A DNA stretch of 6,344 nt from JAJQCI01 sp964388305 (lineage in GTDB: Bacteria > Bacillota > Clostridia > Lachnospirales > CAG-274). The stretch is taken from positions 1 to 6,344 of the forward strand of contig CAYMAA010000092.1 in assembly GCA_964388305.1 (NCBI GenBank), read 5' to 3'. Below are positions 5,131-6,344 of this stretch, one piece after another. The position numbers and the translations under genes were made by a program. The number at the start of each line of letters is the position of its first letter. The first letter of the stretch is position 1. The notes under the pieces are model-generated. The model worked only from the letters and a program-made list of their open reading frames with translations, ran no database searches and was not told the origin of the DNA.

Positions 5131-5169
5131 AAAATAAACAGCCTCGAAAATATAACTGCTTTCGAGGCT
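5131..5169 (-). terminator. Intrinsic terminator of the metQ-like gene
   Basis: AGCCTCGAAA (5140-5149) and TTTCGAGGCT (5160-5169) form a perfect 10-bp stem with a 10-nt loop. In the minus direction the stem is followed by GTTTATTTT (5139-5131). It lies 50 nt beyond the lipoprotein stop codon and just before the rrf2 -35 box. Confidence 0.85.
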
Positions 5170-5219
5170 ATAATACTGAGTTTTTGCTGTATGTTCGGCT
5201 TTAATAATTATTTATTTTA

Positions 5220-6068
5220 TCAGAAAAGGGGAATTACAGAGCCGTTATATGTTTCGGTAATATAATTTCTCACTTCGTCAGAGAAAAAAGCCGATGTTAT
5301 TTTCGCAACTGCATTGTTTTCCTCGCTGCCTGCTTTTATTGCAATAACCGCTGCGAATTGAGAGTCCGCTCCCTCTAAGGCTATGGCATCATTTGCGGGA
5401 TTAAGCCCTGCCTGTTCGGCAGAGGGCGCATCCATAATGCAAAGATCCGTTTCGTAAATAACCTGTGAAAGAACTTCGTCTGAATATCGCTGAAAGCTGA
5501 AGGACGGATCATTTACGCTTATGTCATCAAGTGTTTGACCTAAAGCGTTGGGGTTTTCTTCATTAAGTGTAATTAAACCCTCGTTTTGAAAAAGCAAAAG
5601 CGCTCTTCCCTGCTTTTCCTCGTCCGACGGTACGCCTACGGTAAGTCCTTCGTCCAACTCGTTAAGAGATGGAATTTTTGATGAGTATATTCCCATTGGC
5701 TCAATATATAAGCTTCCTGCGCTTGTTATGCCGCTTTGTGAAGAAATTTGCTGCAAAAGCTCCTCAGCTCCGTCAATTTCCTCATTAATAAGCGCTTTGT
5801 TAAGCTCTTCCGTGTTTTCATATTCAACAAGCTCAAAGTCCGTAACGGCAGCTTTTGCCGGCGCGGAATTTATAGCCGCAGAAAAGATGTTTTTGGAATT
5901 TTCATCACCTGCCAAAATGCCTATTTTTATTACATTGCCGTCATCTACGGTTTCTGTTTTTTTACTTTCCGCTTTTTCACTTTCTGCTGAAGGCGTTTCC
6001 GCAGACTTGCCGCAGCCGCTGAGAGCTATAACAGAAGCCGCAAGCATAAAACAAATAATTTTTTTCAT
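5220..6068 (-). CDS. MetQ/NlpA-family substrate-binding lipoprotein, divergent binding site
   Basis: A lipid-anchored substrate-binding protein of a methionine-uptake-type (MUT) ABC importer, 282 residues. A lipoprotein signal peptide ends at LSGC with C19 as the lipidated residue. A Ser/Glu/Lys-rich linker (20-45) leads to a Lipoprotein_9 domain from about 46 to the end. Family landmarks are YIEPMGIYS (121-129), VGVPSDEEKQGRALLLFQNEGLI (144-166) and SAEQAGLNP (216-224). Two Asn-bearing segments of canonical MetQ look altered: the VIN segment reads IMD (211-213), and the SPYVN segment reads SQFAA (236-240). The ligand may therefore not be methionine. Another sulfur amino acid is a guess from context. 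AGGAGA (6081-6076) is 7 nt before the ATG. No metN or metI partner follows, since the next gene is rrf2, so the permease must be encoded elsewhere. It has its own promoter, leader and terminator. Confidence 0.8.
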   Translation of the reverse strand: MKKIICFMLAASVIALSGCGKSAETPSAESEKAESKKTETVDDGNVIKIGILAGDENSKNIFSAAINSAPAKAAVTDFELVEYENTEELNKALINEEIDGAEELLQQISSQSGITSAGSLYIEPMGIYSSKIPSLNELDEGLTVGVPSDEEKQGRALLLFQNEGLITLNEENPNALGQTLDDISVNDPSFSFQRYSDEVLSQVIYETDLCIMDAPSAEQAGLNPANDAIALEGADSQFAAVIAIKAGSEENNAVAKITSAFFSDEVRNYITETYNGSVIPLF

Positions 6069-6270
6069 ATTAATATCTCCTGTAAAAATTCATATTTTAA
6101 ACAAGCGGGGAAGTCCCCGTATCTTAGGGTACATAAGTTTTGCTAAAGCAAAACCCGCCCTAAGGACATTCCGGTTTTCGGGTTCTAAGCCGCGCCTTTG
6201 CGCAGCAGAATTTGCGAAGTATGTACAAGGGCAGCTGAGTACGAATATATACTTGACACACACTTCTTTT
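6069..6270 (-). promoter_or_regulatory. Long structured 5' leader of the metQ-like gene, family not recognised
   Basis: About 200 nt separate the predicted transcription start (near 6270) from the ATG. Read on the minus strand, CTTAGGG (6163-6157) pairs with CCCTAAG (6129-6123) around an inner stem GTTTTGC/GCAAAAC (6152-6146 and 6141-6135). CGGGG/CCCCG (6119-6115 and 6110-6106) forms a further hairpin followed by a weak T-rich stretch near the gene. I find no T-box AGGGTGG-ACCGCG motif and no SAM-I riboswitch core. It could be an unassigned regulatory RNA, an attenuator, or a palindrome-rich dispersed repeat in the leader. Confidence 0.45.
6090..6263 (-). CDS. Possible 57-residue leader ORF, probably not a functional protein
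   Basis: A frame stays open through almost the whole metQ leader from a GTG at 6263 to TGA at 6090. It carries Cys at residues 2, 11 and 13 (LSCPCTYF), and its C terminus is basic (LPRLFKI). The GTG lies only about 7 nt after the predicted transcription start, with no convincing Shine-Dalgarno. The frame runs through the hairpins, so openness may be incidental. If translated, it would be a third Cys-containing leader, but without tandem Cys codons. No recognised family. Confidence 0.2.
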   Translation of the reverse strand: MCVKYIFVLSCPCTYFANSAAQRRGLEPENRNVLRAGFALAKLMYPKIRGLPRLFKI

Positions 6271-6276
6271 ACTGTT

Positions 6277-6305
6277 AGTATACATCAATCCTGCTGTTTT
6301 TGCAA
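6277..6305 (-). promoter_or_regulatory. metQ-like gene promoter
   Basis: On the minus strand TTGCAA (6305-6300) is followed after 17 nt by TATACT (6282-6277), with GATG before the -10. A 13-bp dyad AACAAT-T-ATTGTT (6304-6316) overlaps the -35 and could be an operator. The Rrf2-type TATAATACC element is not present, so this gene may be outside the presumed Rrf2 control. Confidence 0.65.
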
Positions 6306-6344
6306 CAATTATTGTTTAGTAAAGCATATTTATATTACAAAGGC

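Noticed and set aside
6277..6290. AGTATACATCA at the metQ promoter as a third Rrf2 site
   Set aside because: The match to TATAATACC is confined to -10-like bases. The ATACC half-site and the TAGG partner are missing.
1..6344. Mobile elements, CRISPR arrays, tRNA or rRNA genes
   Set aside because: No transposase-like ORF, spaced direct repeats, cloverleaf or rRNA-like sequence was seen. Genes are intact and similar in composition.

Overview
The window looks like a Firmicute of the clostridial type. The DNA is moderately AT-rich, Shine-Dalgarno sequences are strong (AGGAGG, GAGGTGA), promoters are sigma-A-like with TGn extended -10 elements, and intrinsic terminators are clear. The theme is cysteine and sulfur amino acid metabolism. 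The gene set resembles the Bacillus subtilis yrrT-mtnN-mccA-mccB cluster under an Rrf2-type regulator (CymR), but with a different methyltransferase family and no mtnN.

Layout, left to right. Positions 1-309 hold a probable promoter reading left out of the window, then the promoter of the first gene. That promoter overlaps an 11-bp dyad, and a 12-codon leader ORF ending RCCFG follows. cysK (310-1239) is a standard O-acetylserine sulfhydrylase. Positions 1240-1532 form a second regulatory leader: an ORF ending NNYCFRIACCK, then mutually exclusive antiterminator and terminator helices. It precedes a tightly packed operon whose reading frames overlap: a class I methyltransferase of the leucine-carboxyl-methyltransferase type (1533-2510), a cystathionine gamma-lyase/gamma-synthase (2503-3663) and a second CysK-family enzyme most like MccA (3663-4574). 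A hairpin at 4601-4640 can terminate transcription from both sides.

On the minus strand, metQ/nlpA-like lipoprotein gene 5220-6068 has its own promoter, a roughly 200-nt structured leader and its own terminator. It is followed by an Rrf2-family regulator gene (4642-5079) with its own promoter. The rrf2 and cysK promoters share TATAATACC followed 10-11 nt later by TAGG, which suggests one operator and autoregulation.

Working together: CysK makes cysteine from O-acetylserine and sulfide. The MccA-like and MccB-like enzymes can move sulfur from homocysteine to cysteine. The methyltransferase may connect to S-adenosylmethionine turnover, and the lipoprotein probably captures a sulfur-containing or related amino acid. 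The most interesting signal is that both plus-strand units are preceded by small ORFs with tandem Cys codons next to an F-R motif. The second lies exactly where a classical cysteine-responsive transcription attenuator would need it. This suggests two layers of control: an Rrf2 repressor at the promoter and ribosome-mediated sensing of Cys-tRNA in the leader.
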